Shown in pieces: positions 8,959 through 18,583 of a stretch of DNA of 64,000 nt. The stretch is from PALSA-505 sp963762615 (GTDB lineage Bacteria > Actinomycetota > Actinomycetes > Streptosporangiales > Streptosporangiaceae): the NCBI GenBank assembly GCA_963762615.1, contig CAVXLG010000012.1:310001-374000 (forward strand). Direction: 5' to 3'. The notes beneath the pieces are model-generated. The model saw only the letters and a program-made list of their open reading frames with translations, was not told the DNA's origin and ran no database searches. How positions within the stretch are numbered: the first letter of the stretch is position 1; each line of letters opens with the position of its first letter. Made by a program: the position numbers and the translations under genes.

Positions 8959-10240
8959 GTGTCCCTTGTCGTGCAGAAATACGGCGGGTCATCGGTCGCT
9001 GACGCCGACGGCATCAAACGGGTCGCACAGCGGATCGTGGCCACCAGGAAAGCCGGTCATTCGGTGGTCGTCGTGGTCTCCGCGATGGGCGACACCACTG
9101 ACGAGCTCAGGGACCTGGCCAACCAGGTCAGCCCGCTGCCGCCGGGCCGCGAGCTTGACATGCTGCTCACCGCCGGGGAGCGCATCTCCATGGCGTTGCT
9201 CGCCATGGCCATCGCCAATCTGGGACTGCAGCGCGCGCTCGTTCACCGGCTCGCAGGCCGGCGTGATCACCGACTCGACGCACGGCAACGCGAAGATCAT
9301 CGACATCACGCCCGGCCGTATCGCGGGCGTCCTGGACCAGGGCGCGATCCCGATCGTGGCCGGCTTCCAGGGGGTCTCGCAGGACAGCAAGGACATCACC
9401 ACGCTGGGCCGCGGTGCCTCGGACACCACCGCGGTCGCGCTGGCCGCCGCGCTCGGGGCGGACGTCTGCGAGATATATACCGACGTGGACGGGATCTTCA
9501 CCGCCGATCCGCGGATCGTGCGCGGGGCGCGGCGCATCCCGCGGATCAGCTACGAGGAAATGCTGGAGATGGCCGCCTCCGGCGCCAAGATCCTGCACCT
9601 GCGGTGCGTGGAGTACGCCCGGCGCTATGCCATCCCGATTCACGTGCGGTCCTCGTTCGGCAACCGCGACGGGACCTGGGTCGTCAGTCGTAGTGCAGAG
9701 GAGTCGGAGGGAGACGAGATGGAGCAGGCGATCATTTCCGGCGTGGCTCACGACAGGAGCGAGGCGAAGATCACCGTCGTCGGCGTTCCGGACAAGGTAG
9801 GTGAGGCAGCCCGGATCTTCCGCGCGCTCGCCGACGCCGGGATCAACATCGACATGATCGTGCAGAACGTCTCGGCCGCCTCGACCGGCCGCACCGACAT
9901 CTCGTTCACCCTGCCGGGCACGGACGGGCCCGCCGCGATGGCAAGCCTGCGCCGGCTTCAGGAGGAGGTCGGGTTCGAGTCGCTGCTCTACGACGACAAG
10001 ATCGGCAAGGTTTCGCTGGTCGGTGCAGGCATGCGGTCGCATCCGGGGGTGAGCGCGACGTTCTTCGGCGCGCTGGCCGGGGCGGGCGTCAACATCGGGA
10101 TGATCTCCACGTCGGAGATCCGGATCTCGGTCGTGGTCGACGACCAGGACGTGGACGTGGCGGTGATCGCCGCGCACAAGGCATTCGACCTGGAGGCCGG
10201 CGAGGGCGAGGCGACCGTGTACGGCGGGAGCGGGCGGTGA
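8959..10240 (+). pseudogene. ask: Aspartate kinase, with one-base frameshift
   Basis: The catalytic kinase half starts at GTG 8959 (VVQKYGGSSVADADGIKRVA, the ATP-binding KYGGSS motif) and is preceded by GGGAGGAG. It reads to NLGLQ, then one extra base in the alternating GC tract 9231-9238 shifts the frame. The sequence resumes as ARSFTGSQAGVITDSTHG and runs through the ACT domains to 10240. With the base removed the protein is about 427 residues and full length. ATG 9719, preceded by GGAGG (9706-9710), fits the internal start of the separate beta (regulatory) subunit known for actinobacterial aspartokinases. The enzyme phosphorylates aspartate for Lys/Thr/Met synthesis; it overlaps asd by 4 bp. 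Confidence 0.9.
9719..10240 (+). CDS. Aspartokinase beta subunit (internal start)
   Basis: A 173-residue in-frame product starting MEQAIISGVAHDRSEAKITV and containing the two ACT domains that bind Lys/Thr for feedback control. GGAGG lies 8 nt upstream. In Corynebacterium and relatives the same gene gives alpha2beta2 enzyme through such an internal start. Note that this product is unaffected by the upstream frameshift. Confidence 0.6.
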   Translation: MEQAIISGVAHDRSEAKITVVGVPDKVGEAARIFRALADAGINIDMIVQNVSAASTGRTDISFTLPGTDGPAAMASLRRLQEEVGFESLLYDDKIGKVSLVGAGMRSHPGVSATFFGALAGAGVNIGMISTSEIRISVVVDDQDVDVAVIAAHKAFDLEAGEGEATVYGGSGR

Positions 10241-11382
10241 CCGGCGGGACCGCCGGCCGCTCGCACCCGGCAGCCAAGCCGGGCCAGCCGAGTCCCGCAC
10301 GCAAGCCGACGGTGGCGGGCCGGCCGAGCCCGGCAGGCAAGCCGACGCTGGCCGTGGTGGGCGCCACCGGGGCGGTCGGGACGGTGATGCTCGACCTGCT
10401 CTCTACCCGAACCGACGTGTGGGGGGAGATCCGGCTCGTGGCCTCGCCCCGCTCGGCCGGACGGCGGCTGCGGGTGCGCGGCCGCGAGGTCGAGGTCGTG
10501 GCGCTGGAGCCGGACGTCTTCGACGGCGTTGACCTGGCAATGTTCGACGTTCCCGACGAGGTGTCCGCGCAGTGGGCGCCGGTCGCCGCCCGCTACGGCA
10601 CGGTGGTCGTGGACAAGTCAGGGGCGTTCCGGATGGACCCCGAGGTCCCCCTGGTCGTGCCCGAGGTCAACCCGGAGCAGGCTGCTAACAGGCCCAGAGG
10701 GATCATCTCGGCACCGAACTGCACCACGCTTTCCCTGATCGTGGCGATGGCCGCGCTGCATCGCGTCTTCGGCCTGCGCGAGATGGTCGTCGCCTCCTAC
10801 CAGGCGGCCTCGGGGGCGGGCCAGGCGGGCGTCGAAACGCTGTACGCGCAGCTGAGCAAAGTGGCGGGCAGCAGGACGCTCGGCCAGCGGGCCGGGGACC
10901 TGCGCTCGGCGGTCGGCGATCTCGGGCCGTTTCCTGCTCCCCTGGCACTCAACGTCGTGCCCTGGGCGGGCTCGGTGGCCGGCGACGGCTGGTCGTCGGA
11001 GGAACTCAAGATCCGCAACGAATCGCGCAAGATCCTCGGGCTGCCGGACCTCAAGGTGTCCGCGACCTGCGTCCGGGTGCCGGTGGTGACCGGTCATTCC
11101 GCCGCGGTGCACGCCGAGTTCGACCGCGAGGTGAGCTGTCAGGAGGCCAGGCGGGTGCTGCAAGAGGCACCGGGCGTGGTGCTCTCCGACGACCCGCAGC
11201 ACGGCGAGTTCCCCACCCCGTCCGACGTCGTCGGCACCGATCCGACCTGGGTTGGCCGACTCCGCCGGTCGCTCGACAATCCGCGGGCGCTTGACCTGTT
11301 CGTCTGCGGCGACAACTTGCGCAAGGGCGCCGCGCTCAACGCCGCGCAGGTAGCCGAGCTCGTCGCCGCCGGGCTCGGCTAG
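10237..11382 (+). CDS. asd: Aspartate-semialdehyde dehydrogenase
   Basis: A 381-residue enzyme making aspartate semialdehyde from aspartyl phosphate with NADPH. After a ~36-residue Pro/Lys-rich extension not usual in the family, the NADP-binding motif is AVVGATGAVG. The catalytic Cys lies in SAPNCTT, the substrate loop is SYQAASGAGQAG, and the C-terminal half contains the active-site His segment VVTGHSAAVHAEF. The start codon overlaps the ask stop (GTGA), so expression is coupled. The long N-terminus could mean the true start is internal, but no better SD is visible. Confidence 0.93.
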   Translation: MTGGTAGRSHPAAKPGQPSPARKPTVAGRPSPAGKPTLAVVGATGAVGTVMLDLLSTRTDVWGEIRLVASPRSAGRRLRVRGREVEVVALEPDVFDGVDLAMFDVPDEVSAQWAPVAARYGTVVVDKSGAFRMDPEVPLVVPEVNPEQAANRPRGIISAPNCTTLSLIVAMAALHRVFGLREMVVASYQAASGAGQAGVETLYAQLSKVAGSRTLGQRAGDLRSAVGDLGPFPAPLALNVVPWAGSVAGDGWSSEELKIRNESRKILGLPDLKVSATCVRVPVVTGHSAAVHAEFDREVSCQEARRVLQEAPGVVLSDDPQHGEFPTPSDVVGTDPTWVGRLRRSLDNPRALDLFVCGDNLRKGAALNAAQVAELVAAGLG

Positions 11383-11645
11383 GCCGTGCCCCGCGGATCC
11401 TGGCGGCGCGGCCGCCGGCTGCAGCCAGCGCCGAACAGTGCCCCGCGCCCGGCTGAACCTCGGGTAAGGTGGCCCCTGGGCTGTTCCCGCGACCTGCGCG
11501 GATTCTGCCGATCAGCGCAGGTCGCCAGCCCGTCAACATGCGGGCACGGGCGCGGCCGTCGGTGGCACCCGGCACGGCCGCGCGAGTGCCGGACACCCGC
11601 CAACTGGTGGTTAGCCACCCAGCTTGCCTGGAAGACTTTCATGCG

Positions 11646-13271
11646 ATGCCGAGCACAGTAGCGGGACGAATGGGCGCTTCCGGCCCGCGGGCGGCCCGCC
11701 TGGCGGCCCGGAGCCTGCGCCGTCACTGGCTGCTGGCCGTGCTGCTGGCCGCCGGGCTGGTGCTGCGGATCCTCGCGCAGATCGCCTACCGTCCCGCGCT
11801 GTTCTACATCGACTCGATCAAGTACCTGTTCGGCGCCTACCCGGGCGACGATCCGCCCGGCTACCAGCTCGTGCTGAGGCCCTTCCTCGCGGTGGCGAAC
11901 CCGGGCACGGTGGCCGCCGTCCAGCATCTGCTGGGACTGGGGATGGCGGTGGCGCTGTACGCGCTGCTGCTCCGCAAGGGCTCGCCGCGGTGGCTGGCAG
12001 CGCTGGCTACCGCTCCGGTGCTGCTGGACGGCTACCAGCTGCAGATGGAACAGACCGTCATGCCGGACGTTCTGTTCGAGGCGCTGATGGTGGCCGGCCT
12101 GGTGGTGCTGCTGTGGCGGCCCCGGCCGCTGCTGTGGATGGTGCTGGGGGCCGGGGTGCTGCTCGGCAGCACGGCGACGATGTGGGAGCCCGGCGAGATC
12201 CTCATCGTGCCCGCGGTGGTCTACGTGGCCATCGTGGCTCCCGGGTGGCGGCGCACGCTGCGCGACGCCGCCTTGGTCTGCGCTGCGTTCGCCCTGCCCA
12301 TACTGCTGGTGTGCCTGCGCGACTACGTGCAGATCGGGCAGTTCTCGCTGGCCCCGAATGCGGCCAGCACGATCTACGGGCGGATGGCGTTCGCCGCCGA
12401 CTGCCAGACGCTGAAGCTGCCTGGCTACGAGCGGCCGCTGTGCCCGTCGCGTCAGCTCGCGGCCAGGCTCGGCCCTGATGGCCTCGACCACGCCGCCGGC
12501 TCGCCGCTCAAGCACTACGTGCCGCCGCCGGGGATGGCGCAGCACAGCGTGGCCAGCGATTTCAGCCGCCGGGTGCTGGTGCAGCAGCCGCTGCGGGTGG
12601 CCGGCTCGATCCTGGGCGACGCGGTGAAGCTGTTCGAGGTGCACCGGGTGAGCAGCCCGGGCGACACGTGGATCGGCCGCTGGCAATTCCAGACGCACTA
12701 TCCCACCTACCCGCCGTACGTGCAGGTCGTGGCAGGCCAGGTTGAGTTCTCCGAGCTGGATCCGGGCGGCCTGCCGGTGGTACTCGGCACCGCGGAGCAG
12801 TTCGGCGGCGGCGGGCCGGCGGTGGTCAGGCCGCTGGCTTCGTTCCTGCGTGCCTACCAGCTGGACGGCGGCTACACGCCGGGGCCGCTCTTTCTCCTGG
12901 CGCTGGTGGCCGGGCTGGCTGGCTCGGCGTTCCTGCTGCGCCGCCGCAACCGGATGGCCGCCGGTGACCGGGACGCCGCCCGGGCGTGCTGCTACCTGCT
13001 GGCCTCGGGGGTCCTGCTGCTCCTGGTGTCTGACACCTTCGAGTTCTCCTGGCGGTACCAGCTTCCCGCGCTGGTGACGCTCCCGCCGGCCGGCGCCCTG
13101 GGCGTTGCCGTCATCATCGGCTATGTCCGCAGCCTGCGCCGGGGGCGTCCCGCCGGAAGCCGGACCGGGACGCCGGCCGGCGCCCGGCCCGGGGCCGTGG
13201 CAGGCTCGCAGGGCGGCCCGGGCGGGGGCGACCCGCGAGGAAAGGACCACGCGCCGGCCGTTGACGGCTAG
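11646..13271 (+). CDS. Polytopic membrane protein, glycosyltransferase (ArnT/PMT)-like
   Basis: About 541 residues from the chosen ATG. A basic N-terminus precedes TM1 (HWLLAVLLAAGLVLRI). The first extracytoplasmic loop is FYIDSIKYLFGAYPGDDPPGYQLVLRP, with the acidic pair typical of GT-C type lipid-linked-sugar transferases, and about eight to ten more hydrophobic segments follow. The C-terminus is a basic, Gly/Pro-rich tail. The fold class fits phospholipid-carrier-dependent glycosyltransferases, but donor and acceptor are unknown. The start is uncertain: earlier in-frame starts exist back to 11469 and another ATG lies at 11670. Confidence 0.65.
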   Translation: MPSTVAGRMGASGPRAARLAARSLRRHWLLAVLLAAGLVLRILAQIAYRPALFYIDSIKYLFGAYPGDDPPGYQLVLRPFLAVANPGTVAAVQHLLGLGMAVALYALLLRKGSPRWLAALATAPVLLDGYQLQMEQTVMPDVLFEALMVAGLVVLLWRPRPLLWMVLGAGVLLGSTATMWEPGEILIVPAVVYVAIVAPGWRRTLRDAALVCAAFALPILLVCLRDYVQIGQFSLAPNAASTIYGRMAFAADCQTLKLPGYERPLCPSRQLAARLGPDGLDHAAGSPLKHYVPPPGMAQHSVASDFSRRVLVQQPLRVAGSILGDAVKLFEVHRVSSPGDTWIGRWQFQTHYPTYPPYVQVVAGQVEFSELDPGGLPVVLGTAEQFGGGGPAVVRPLASFLRAYQLDGGYTPGPLFLLALVAGLAGSAFLLRRRNRMAAGDRDAARACCYLLASGVLLLLVSDTFEFSWRYQLPALVTLPPAGALGVAVIIGYVRSLRRGRPAGSRTGTPAGARPGAVAGSQGGPGGGDPRGKDHAPAVDG

Positions 13272-13297
13272 CAACCCAGCCCGGCCCGGCGCGCCGC

Positions 13298-14806
13298 TCA
13301 GCCGAGTGTGAACGGATCCCTGCTGCCCCCGGTGAGCTCGACCCAGACCGCCTTGGTCTGGGTGTACTCGCGGACCGCCTCGCTGCCGTTCTCCCGGCCG
13401 ATGCCGCTCAGCCCGAATCCGCCGAACGGCACGTCTGGCCCGACCACGCGGTAGGCGTTGATCCATACCGTGCCGGCCTTCAGCGCGTGCGCCACCCGGT
13501 GGCCGCGGTGGATGTCCTTGGTCCAGACGGCCCCGGCCAGCCCGTAGCGGGTGCCGTTGGCGAGCTCGATCGCCTCCTCCTCGGTGTCGAAGGCAATGAC
13601 CGCCAGCACCGGCCCGAACACCTCCTCGCAGGCGACCGTCATCTCCGGGCTGACGTCGGTCAGCACGGTGGGCCGCACGAAGTAGCCGCCGAGCTCGGCG
13701 GCCGGCTCCCCGCCGGCGGCCACGGTGGCACCCTGGGCGGGAGCGGAGGAGAAGAACGACAGCACCTTCTGGTACTGCGGCTCGTTGGCCAGCGGGCCCA
13801 TCTCGGTCTCGGCCGCGGCCGGATCGCCCACCTTGATCGTCTCCGCCCGGGCGGTGATCTTCTCCACCAGCCGGTCGTGCACCGTGCGGTCGACCAGCAG
13901 CCGGGAGCCTGCCATGCAGGTCTGGCCGGTGGCGGCGAAGACGCCGGCTACGACGCCGTTGCAGGCGGCGTCCAGGTCGGCGTCGGCGAAGACCAGGTGG
14001 GCGGACTTGCCGCCCAGCTCCAGCACGGTGCCGGTGATGTTGGCCGCCGCGGCTCGCGCTACCTCGGCACCGACCCGGGTGGATCCGGTGAAGGCGATCT
14101 TGTCAATGCCGGGGTGCCCGGCCAGCGCCTGGCCCACGGCCGGGCCGAAGCCGGTGACCACGTTGAACACCCCGGCCGGGACGCCCGCCTCGGTGATCCG
14201 CGCCGCGAGCTCGAGCGTCGAGACAGGGGTGTAGTCGCTCGGCTTGGCGACGACCGTGCAGCCGGCCGCCAGCGCCGGGGCGAGTTTCCAGCACAGCAGC
14301 AGCAGCGGCGAGTTCCACGGGACGATCGCCGCGACCACGCCGGCCGGCTCGCGACGGGTGTACACGAGGAAGTTTGGCTTGCTGGTGGGGATGGTCGAGC
14401 CCTCCAGCTTGTCGGCGAGCCCGGCGTAGTAGTAGAACCACTCCGGGATGACGGCCAGCTGGTCGCGCATCTCCCGGGTCAGCTTGCCGGTGTCGCGGGT
14501 TTCCAGCCCGGCGAGGTAATCGGCGTCGCGGGCGATCAGGTCGCCGATCCTGCGCATCAGCTTCGCCCGGCCGAACCCGGTGAGCTGGCCCCACGGTCCG
14601 GACAGGGCCTCGCGGGCGGCGCGGACGGCCAGGTCGACATCGTCGGCGCCGGCGTCGGCCGCGGTGGCCCACGGCCGGCCGGTGAACGGGTTGACGGTCT
14701 CGTACCGCCGCCCGGAGACGGCCTGCGCCCGCTGGCCGCCGATGACCATGGGAAAGTGCGGGAGGGTGGTAGCGCCGGGCGGGCCGCCCTGACTGGTCGC
14801 TGTCAT
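13298..14806 (-). CDS. Aldehyde dehydrogenase family protein
   Basis: A 502-residue NAD(P)-dependent aldehyde dehydrogenase. Visible motifs are the oxyanion Asn in VPWNSPLLL, the Rossmann motif FTGSTRVGAEVA, the general-base Glu in VLELGGKSAH and the catalytic Cys in GQTCMAGSR. The C-terminal motif is PFGGFGLSGIGRENG. Start ATG 14806 with AGGA upstream. It is the last gene of a minus-strand operon with CoA-transferase, acyl-CoA dehydrogenase and MmgE/PrpD genes, suggesting oxidation of an aldehyde intermediate in degradation of an organic acid. Confidence 0.95.
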   Translation of the reverse strand: MTATSQGGPPGATTLPHFPMVIGGQRAQAVSGRRYETVNPFTGRPWATAADAGADDVDLAVRAAREALSGPWGQLTGFGRAKLMRRIGDLIARDADYLAGLETRDTGKLTREMRDQLAVIPEWFYYYAGLADKLEGSTIPTSKPNFLVYTRREPAGVVAAIVPWNSPLLLLCWKLAPALAAGCTVVAKPSDYTPVSTLELAARITEAGVPAGVFNVVTGFGPAVGQALAGHPGIDKIAFTGSTRVGAEVARAAAANITGTVLELGGKSAHLVFADADLDAACNGVVAGVFAATGQTCMAGSRLLVDRTVHDRLVEKITARAETIKVGDPAAAETEMGPLANEPQYQKVLSFFSSAPAQGATVAAGGEPAAELGGYFVRPTVLTDVSPEMTVACEEVFGPVLAVIAFDTEEEAIELANGTRYGLAGAVWTKDIHRGHRVAHALKAGTVWINAYRVVGPDVPFGGFGLSGIGRENGSEAVREYTQTKAVWVELTGGSRDPFTLG

Positions 14807-14878
14807 GTTCCTGCCGATCGTGCCGGTGGGGATTGCGTGGCTGCGTGTTCGTTTGTACCTCAGCGGGCCCGGGCCGGC

Positions 14879-16063
14879 CTACCGGCCCGCGGCCGCGAAG
14901 CCGAGTTCCGCGCGGATCGCCTCGGTGTGCTGGCCCAGCGCCGGGACGGCCCCCATCGCCGCCTCGCGGCCGGGCACGTTCACCGGTGGCAGCAGCGCGC
15001 GGATCGGGCCGCCGGGCGTGTCGACCGCGCGCCATCTGTCCCGCGCCCGCAGCTGCGGATGGGCGGCGAACTCCGCGGGGGTGCGCAGCCGGGCGCTCGC
15101 GATGCCGGCCTCGTCCAGCGCGGTGGCCAGTTGCCCGGCCGGGATGGCGGCCAGGGCGGCCTCGATGATCTGGGTCAGCTCGCCGTCGTGCGCCACCCTG
15201 TCCGGGTTCGTCGCGAACCGCCGGTCGGTGACCAGGTCGGGCCTGCGGAGAATTTTCTCGCACAAGATGGCCCACTCACGTTCGTTCTGCAGGCCGAGGA
15301 AAACCTGCCCGCCGCCGGCCACGGCGTACGGCCCGTACGGGGAGATGGACGCGTGCCGGGCGCCGGTCCGGCGGACCGGATGATCTCCGTAGACGCCGTA
15401 ATAGTACGGCTGGCTCATCCACTCGCCGAGCGCGTCCAGCATGGCCACGTCGAGGCTGGTGCCCTCGCCGGTCCGCTCCCGCTCGTAGAGGGCGGCCAGG
15501 ATGCCGGAGTAGGCGTACATCCCGGCGGCGATGTCGGCGACGGAGATGCCGGCCTTGGCCGGCTCGTCCGGTGTCCCGGTCACCGACAGCAGGCCGGCCT
15601 CGCACTGGACCAGCAGGTCATAGGCCTTCTTGCCGCGGTACGGGCCGTCCGGGCCGTAGCCGGAGATCGCGCAGCTGATCAGCCGCGGATGACGGCGGCG
15701 CAGCCGCTCGGCGCCCAGCCCGAGGCGGCCGGCCGCGCCCGGGGCGAGGTTCTGCACGAAGACGTCGGCCCGTTCCAGCAGGGCGGTCATGACGTCCCGG
15801 TCGCCGGCGTCCTTGATGTCCAGCTCGATGCTCTCCTTGCCCCGGTTCAGCCAGACGAAGTAGCTCGACTGGCCGCGCACGGACCGGTCGTAGTGGCGGG
15901 CGAAGTCGCCGCCTCCCGGCCGTTCGACCTTGATCACCCGGGCGCCGAGATCGGCGAGCTGGCGGGTGGCGAACGGCGCGGCCACCGCCTGCTCCAGCGC
16001 GACCACCATGACACCGTCCAGCGGCAGCGGGCCGGCCACGCCGGGCCGGTGAGCCGCGGTCAC
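14879..16063 (-). CDS. CaiB/BaiF family (class III) CoA-transferase
   Basis: A 394-residue class III CoA-transferase: VMVVALEQAVAAPFATRQLADLGARV at the N-terminus, the catalytic Asp region SIELDIKDAGDRD, and NLAPGAAGRLGLGAERLR. The family moves CoA between acyl-CoA donors and carboxylic acids. GTG start overlaps the stop of the acyl-CoA dehydrogenase gene by 4 bp (GTGA), implying coupling. In this operon it probably activates the organic acid substrate; the acid is not identifiable from sequence. Confidence 0.93.
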   Translation of the reverse strand: MTAAHRPGVAGPLPLDGVMVVALEQAVAAPFATRQLADLGARVIKVERPGGGDFARHYDRSVRGQSSYFVWLNRGKESIELDIKDAGDRDVMTALLERADVFVQNLAPGAAGRLGLGAERLRRRHPRLISCAISGYGPDGPYRGKKAYDLLVQCEAGLLSVTGTPDEPAKAGISVADIAAGMYAYSGILAALYERERTGEGTSLDVAMLDALGEWMSQPYYYGVYGDHPVRRTGARHASISPYGPYAVAGGGQVFLGLQNEREWAILCEKILRRPDLVTDRRFATNPDRVAHDGELTQIIEAALAAIPAGQLATALDEAGIASARLRTPAEFAAHPQLRARDRWRAVDTPGGPIRALLPPVNVPGREAAMGAVPALGQHTEAIRAELGFAAAGR

Positions 16064-17238
16064 GGGGCCACCGAGTTCCGGCTGACGAGCTGGCGCGCGA
16101 TCACGTTGCGCTGGATCTCGTTGGTGCCCTCGCCGACGATCATCAGCGGGGCGTCCCGGAAGTACCGCTCCACGTCGAACTCGGTGGAGTAGCCGTAGCC
16201 GCCGTGGATGCGCACCGCGTCCAGCGCGATCTGCATGGCGGCCTCGGAGGCGAACAGCTTGGCCATGCCGGCCTCCATGTCCGCGCGCTGCCCGGCGTCG
16301 AACCGCCGCGCCGCGTGCAGCACCAGCTGGCGGGCCGCGGTCAGCTTGGTCACCATGTCGGCCAGGTAGTTCCCGATGGACTGGTGCTGCCAGATCGGCT
16401 TGCCGAAGCTCTCCCGCTGCTGGGCGTACGCCAGCGCGTCTTCCAGCGCCGCCCGGCCCACCCCGACCGCGCGAGACGCCACCTGGATCCGGCCGATCTC
16501 CAGGCCGCGCATCATCTGCGCGAACCCCTCGCCCTCCCGCTCGCCGAGCAGCGCCGACGCCGGCACCCGGAAGTCGTCGAAGCCGAGCTCGCAGCTCTCG
16601 ATGCCCTTATAGCCGAGCTTGGGCAGGTCACGGGATACCGCGAAGCCGGGGCCCGGCTCGGCCAGCAGGATGCTGATGCCGGTGTGCAGCGGCTCGGCCG
16701 CCGGATCGGTCTTGCACAGCAGGGCGATCAGCCCGGAGGTCCGCGCGTTGCTGATCCACGTCTTCGCGCCGTTGATGACGTAAGAACCTTCCGAACGGCA
16801 CGCGGTGGTCCGCATCGCCTGCAGGTCCGAGCCGCCGCCGGGCTCGGTGAGCGCCATCGTGGCCCGTAGCTCGCCGGTGGCCATCCGCGGCAGGTAGCCG
16901 TCCTTCTGCTGCTGGGTGCCGTAACTGAGGATCAGCTTGGCCACGACCGTGTGCCCGCCCATCGCCCCGGCCAGGCTCATCCAGCCGCGGGCCAGTTCCT
17001 CGGTCACCAGCGCGTAGCAGGACGTGCTGACCTTGGCCCCGCCCCACGGCTCGGGGATGGCCAGGCCGAAGATGCCCAGCTGCTTCATCTGGTCGATGAG
17101 CGCGCCCGGGTAGGCGTTCGCGTGCTCCAGCTCCCGCGCTGCCGGCCGGACGTCGCGGTCCACGAATTCGCGGACCAGCGCGACGATCTCGCGCTCTTCC
17201 GCGCTCAGCTCGTCCACCTGCCGGCTCAGCTCGTCCAC
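16060..17238 (-). CDS. Acyl-CoA dehydrogenase
   Basis: A 392-residue flavoprotein: the N-terminal helical domain (EEREIVALVREFVDRDVRPAA), ALTEPGGGSD for FAD/acyl binding, and a C-terminal helical domain with the usual base region IHGGYGYSTEFDVERYFRDA. It oxidises an acyl-CoA to the 2-enoyl-CoA using FAD and passes electrons to ETF. The start is GTG 17238 (VDELSRQVDEL); the frame is open further upstream, but that part overlaps the PrpD gene and is not dehydrogenase-like. Second gene of the operon. Confidence 0.93.
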   Translation of the reverse strand: MDELSRQVDELSAEEREIVALVREFVDRDVRPAARELEHANAYPGALIDQMKQLGIFGLAIPEPWGGAKVSTSCYALVTEELARGWMSLAGAMGGHTVVAKLILSYGTQQQKDGYLPRMATGELRATMALTEPGGGSDLQAMRTTACRSEGSYVINGAKTWISNARTSGLIALLCKTDPAAEPLHTGISILLAEPGPGFAVSRDLPKLGYKGIESCELGFDDFRVPASALLGEREGEGFAQMMRGLEIGRIQVASRAVGVGRAALEDALAYAQQRESFGKPIWQHQSIGNYLADMVTKLTAARQLVLHAARRFDAGQRADMEAGMAKLFASEAAMQIALDAVRIHGGYGYSTEFDVERYFRDAPLMIVGEGTNEIQRNVIARQLVSRNSVAP

Positions 17239-17335
17239 GCGCGCCGCCTCGTTCCAGCTTTCCGTCCGCCCGGCTGCGATTCCTGCCTGGTTTGACCGCT
17301 TCGTCCGGCCAGAACGCAGGGAAAGTCCGTGGCGA

Positions 17336-18583
17336 TCATGGACGCAGCCCGTCGCGCAGGACGTGAGCCGCGTTGTCCCAGGTCCACGACCCCGGGTCGG
17401 TATCCAGCCCGGCGACGCAGTCGGCCAGCTTGGCCTGCAGCCGGGCCGGTTCCGGCGGCCGGGCGGGAGATCCGGGCGGGTACTGCTGGCTGATGCTGCT
17501 GATCTCGCCGGCCGTGGTGTGCACGGCGGCCTCCAGCACCCCGTCGAGCAGCCCGGATCCGCCCGGTTCGAGCTTGGCCTCCACCAGGCTCGCCAGCCGC
17601 CGGGCCGCCGGCCGCCGGACCGCCTCGTCACCGAAGCTGGCGAACCCCGGGTACCCGTCCAGCAGCGCGGCGGCTGCCCCGTACTCAAGGCTGAACTTGG
17701 CCTGCAAGCCGGTGTCCGGCCGGTGGTGGATCAGCGGTGCGACGCTCGCCTCGGGGGTGCGCAGCACGATGCGGCACACCTCGCCCGGGTCAAGCCCGCC
17801 CGCGCCGAGTGCCAGCTCGGCCAGGGTGCTGATCGGCCGCTGCAGCGCGTAGCAGCACGGGTAGATCTTGATCGCCACGCCGCCGGGAACCGCCGGGGCC
17901 GCCGGGTCGGCCAGGTCCGCCCGGTCCGCGGCGGCGCGATCCCCGCCGACCAGGGACAGCCACGTGTCCAGGGCCCGCGGGTCGGCCCGCGCGCCGGCGG
18001 CCGCCAGCCGCGCGGCCCGGATGCCGGCGTCAACGGCGAACCCGACCTGGAGGGACTTGGCGTCCGTGCCGAACGCCCGCTGCACCCCGCCGGCCCCCGG
18101 CACTGCCAGCGCGATGGCGGTCGCGGTCTGTCCCGCGGTCAGCCCGAGCGCGACCGCCGCCCCGGCCGCGCTCGCCGGGGCGCCCGCGGTGCACGTCGCG
18201 TGCCAGCCCGCCGCGTAGTGCGACCAGCCCAGGACGGCGCCGAGCCTGGCCATCACCCCGGCCGCCGCGAGGTACGCGCGCGCGCCGCCGGCAGTGGCCA
18301 GCGCCGTCGGCACGCAGACCGCGCTGAGGTGCGCCGTCGACTCCATGTGCAGGTCATCGAAGTCCAGCACGTGCCCGGCGGCCGCCCACCGGGCGTGCTC
18401 AGGAAGCCCAGCGGCCAGCGCGGTCACCGCGTGATCCCGGGCCGCGAGGGTGACCGCGACGGTGTCCAGCAGGGACCGGCCGGCCAGCTCCAGGTCGTCC
18501 CGGCTGGGCCGCGCGCCGTGCGCCCACTCGGCCAGCCGCACGGCCAGCGGGATCGCCGGCGTCGCCCCGTCCGACCGTGCCAC
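17336..18583 (-). CDS. MmgE/PrpD family protein
   Basis: A 415-residue member of the MmgE/PrpD fold (2-methylcitrate dehydratase and relatives such as cis-aconitate decarboxylase). Motifs include GHVLDFDDLHMESTAHLS near residue 70, GTDAKSLQVGFAVDAGI and KIYPCCYALQRPI. GTG start with a strong AAGGAGGGAGG upstream makes it the first gene of the four-gene operon. With an acyl-CoA dehydrogenase and CoA-transferase behind it, a hydratase/dehydratase or decarboxylase step on a tricarboxylic or branched acid is plausible; the substrate is inferred only. Confidence 0.88.
   Translation of the reverse strand: MARSDGATPAIPLAVRLAEWAHGARPSRDDLELAGRSLLDTVAVTLAARDHAVTALAAGLPEHARWAAAGHVLDFDDLHMESTAHLSAVCVPTALATAGGARAYLAAAGVMARLGAVLGWSHYAAGWHATCTAGAPASAAGAAVALGLTAGQTATAIALAVPGAGGVQRAFGTDAKSLQVGFAVDAGIRAARLAAAGARADPRALDTWLSLVGGDRAAADRADLADPAAPAVPGGVAIKIYPCCYALQRPISTLAELALGAGGLDPGEVCRIVLRTPEASVAPLIHHRPDTGLQAKFSLEYGAAAALLDGYPGFASFGDEAVRRPAARRLASLVEAKLEPGGSGLLDGVLEAAVHTTAGEISSISQQYPPGSPARPPEPARLQAKLADCVAGLDTDPGSWTWDNAAHVLRDGLRP

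Noticed and set aside
11379..13466. Very long minus-strand ORF (695 codons)
   Set aside because: It is the antisense shadow of the membrane glycosyltransferase-like gene; Arg/Gly/Pro/His-rich low-complexity product and no SD.
13487..16192. 901-codon plus-strand ORF
   Set aside because: Antisense to the aldehyde dehydrogenase and CoA-transferase genes; composition typical of high-GC mirror frames.
16060..17688. 542-residue start for the acyl-CoA dehydrogenase
   Set aside because: The first 150 codons overlap the PrpD gene and are not dehydrogenase-like; GTG 17238 gives the normal family length.
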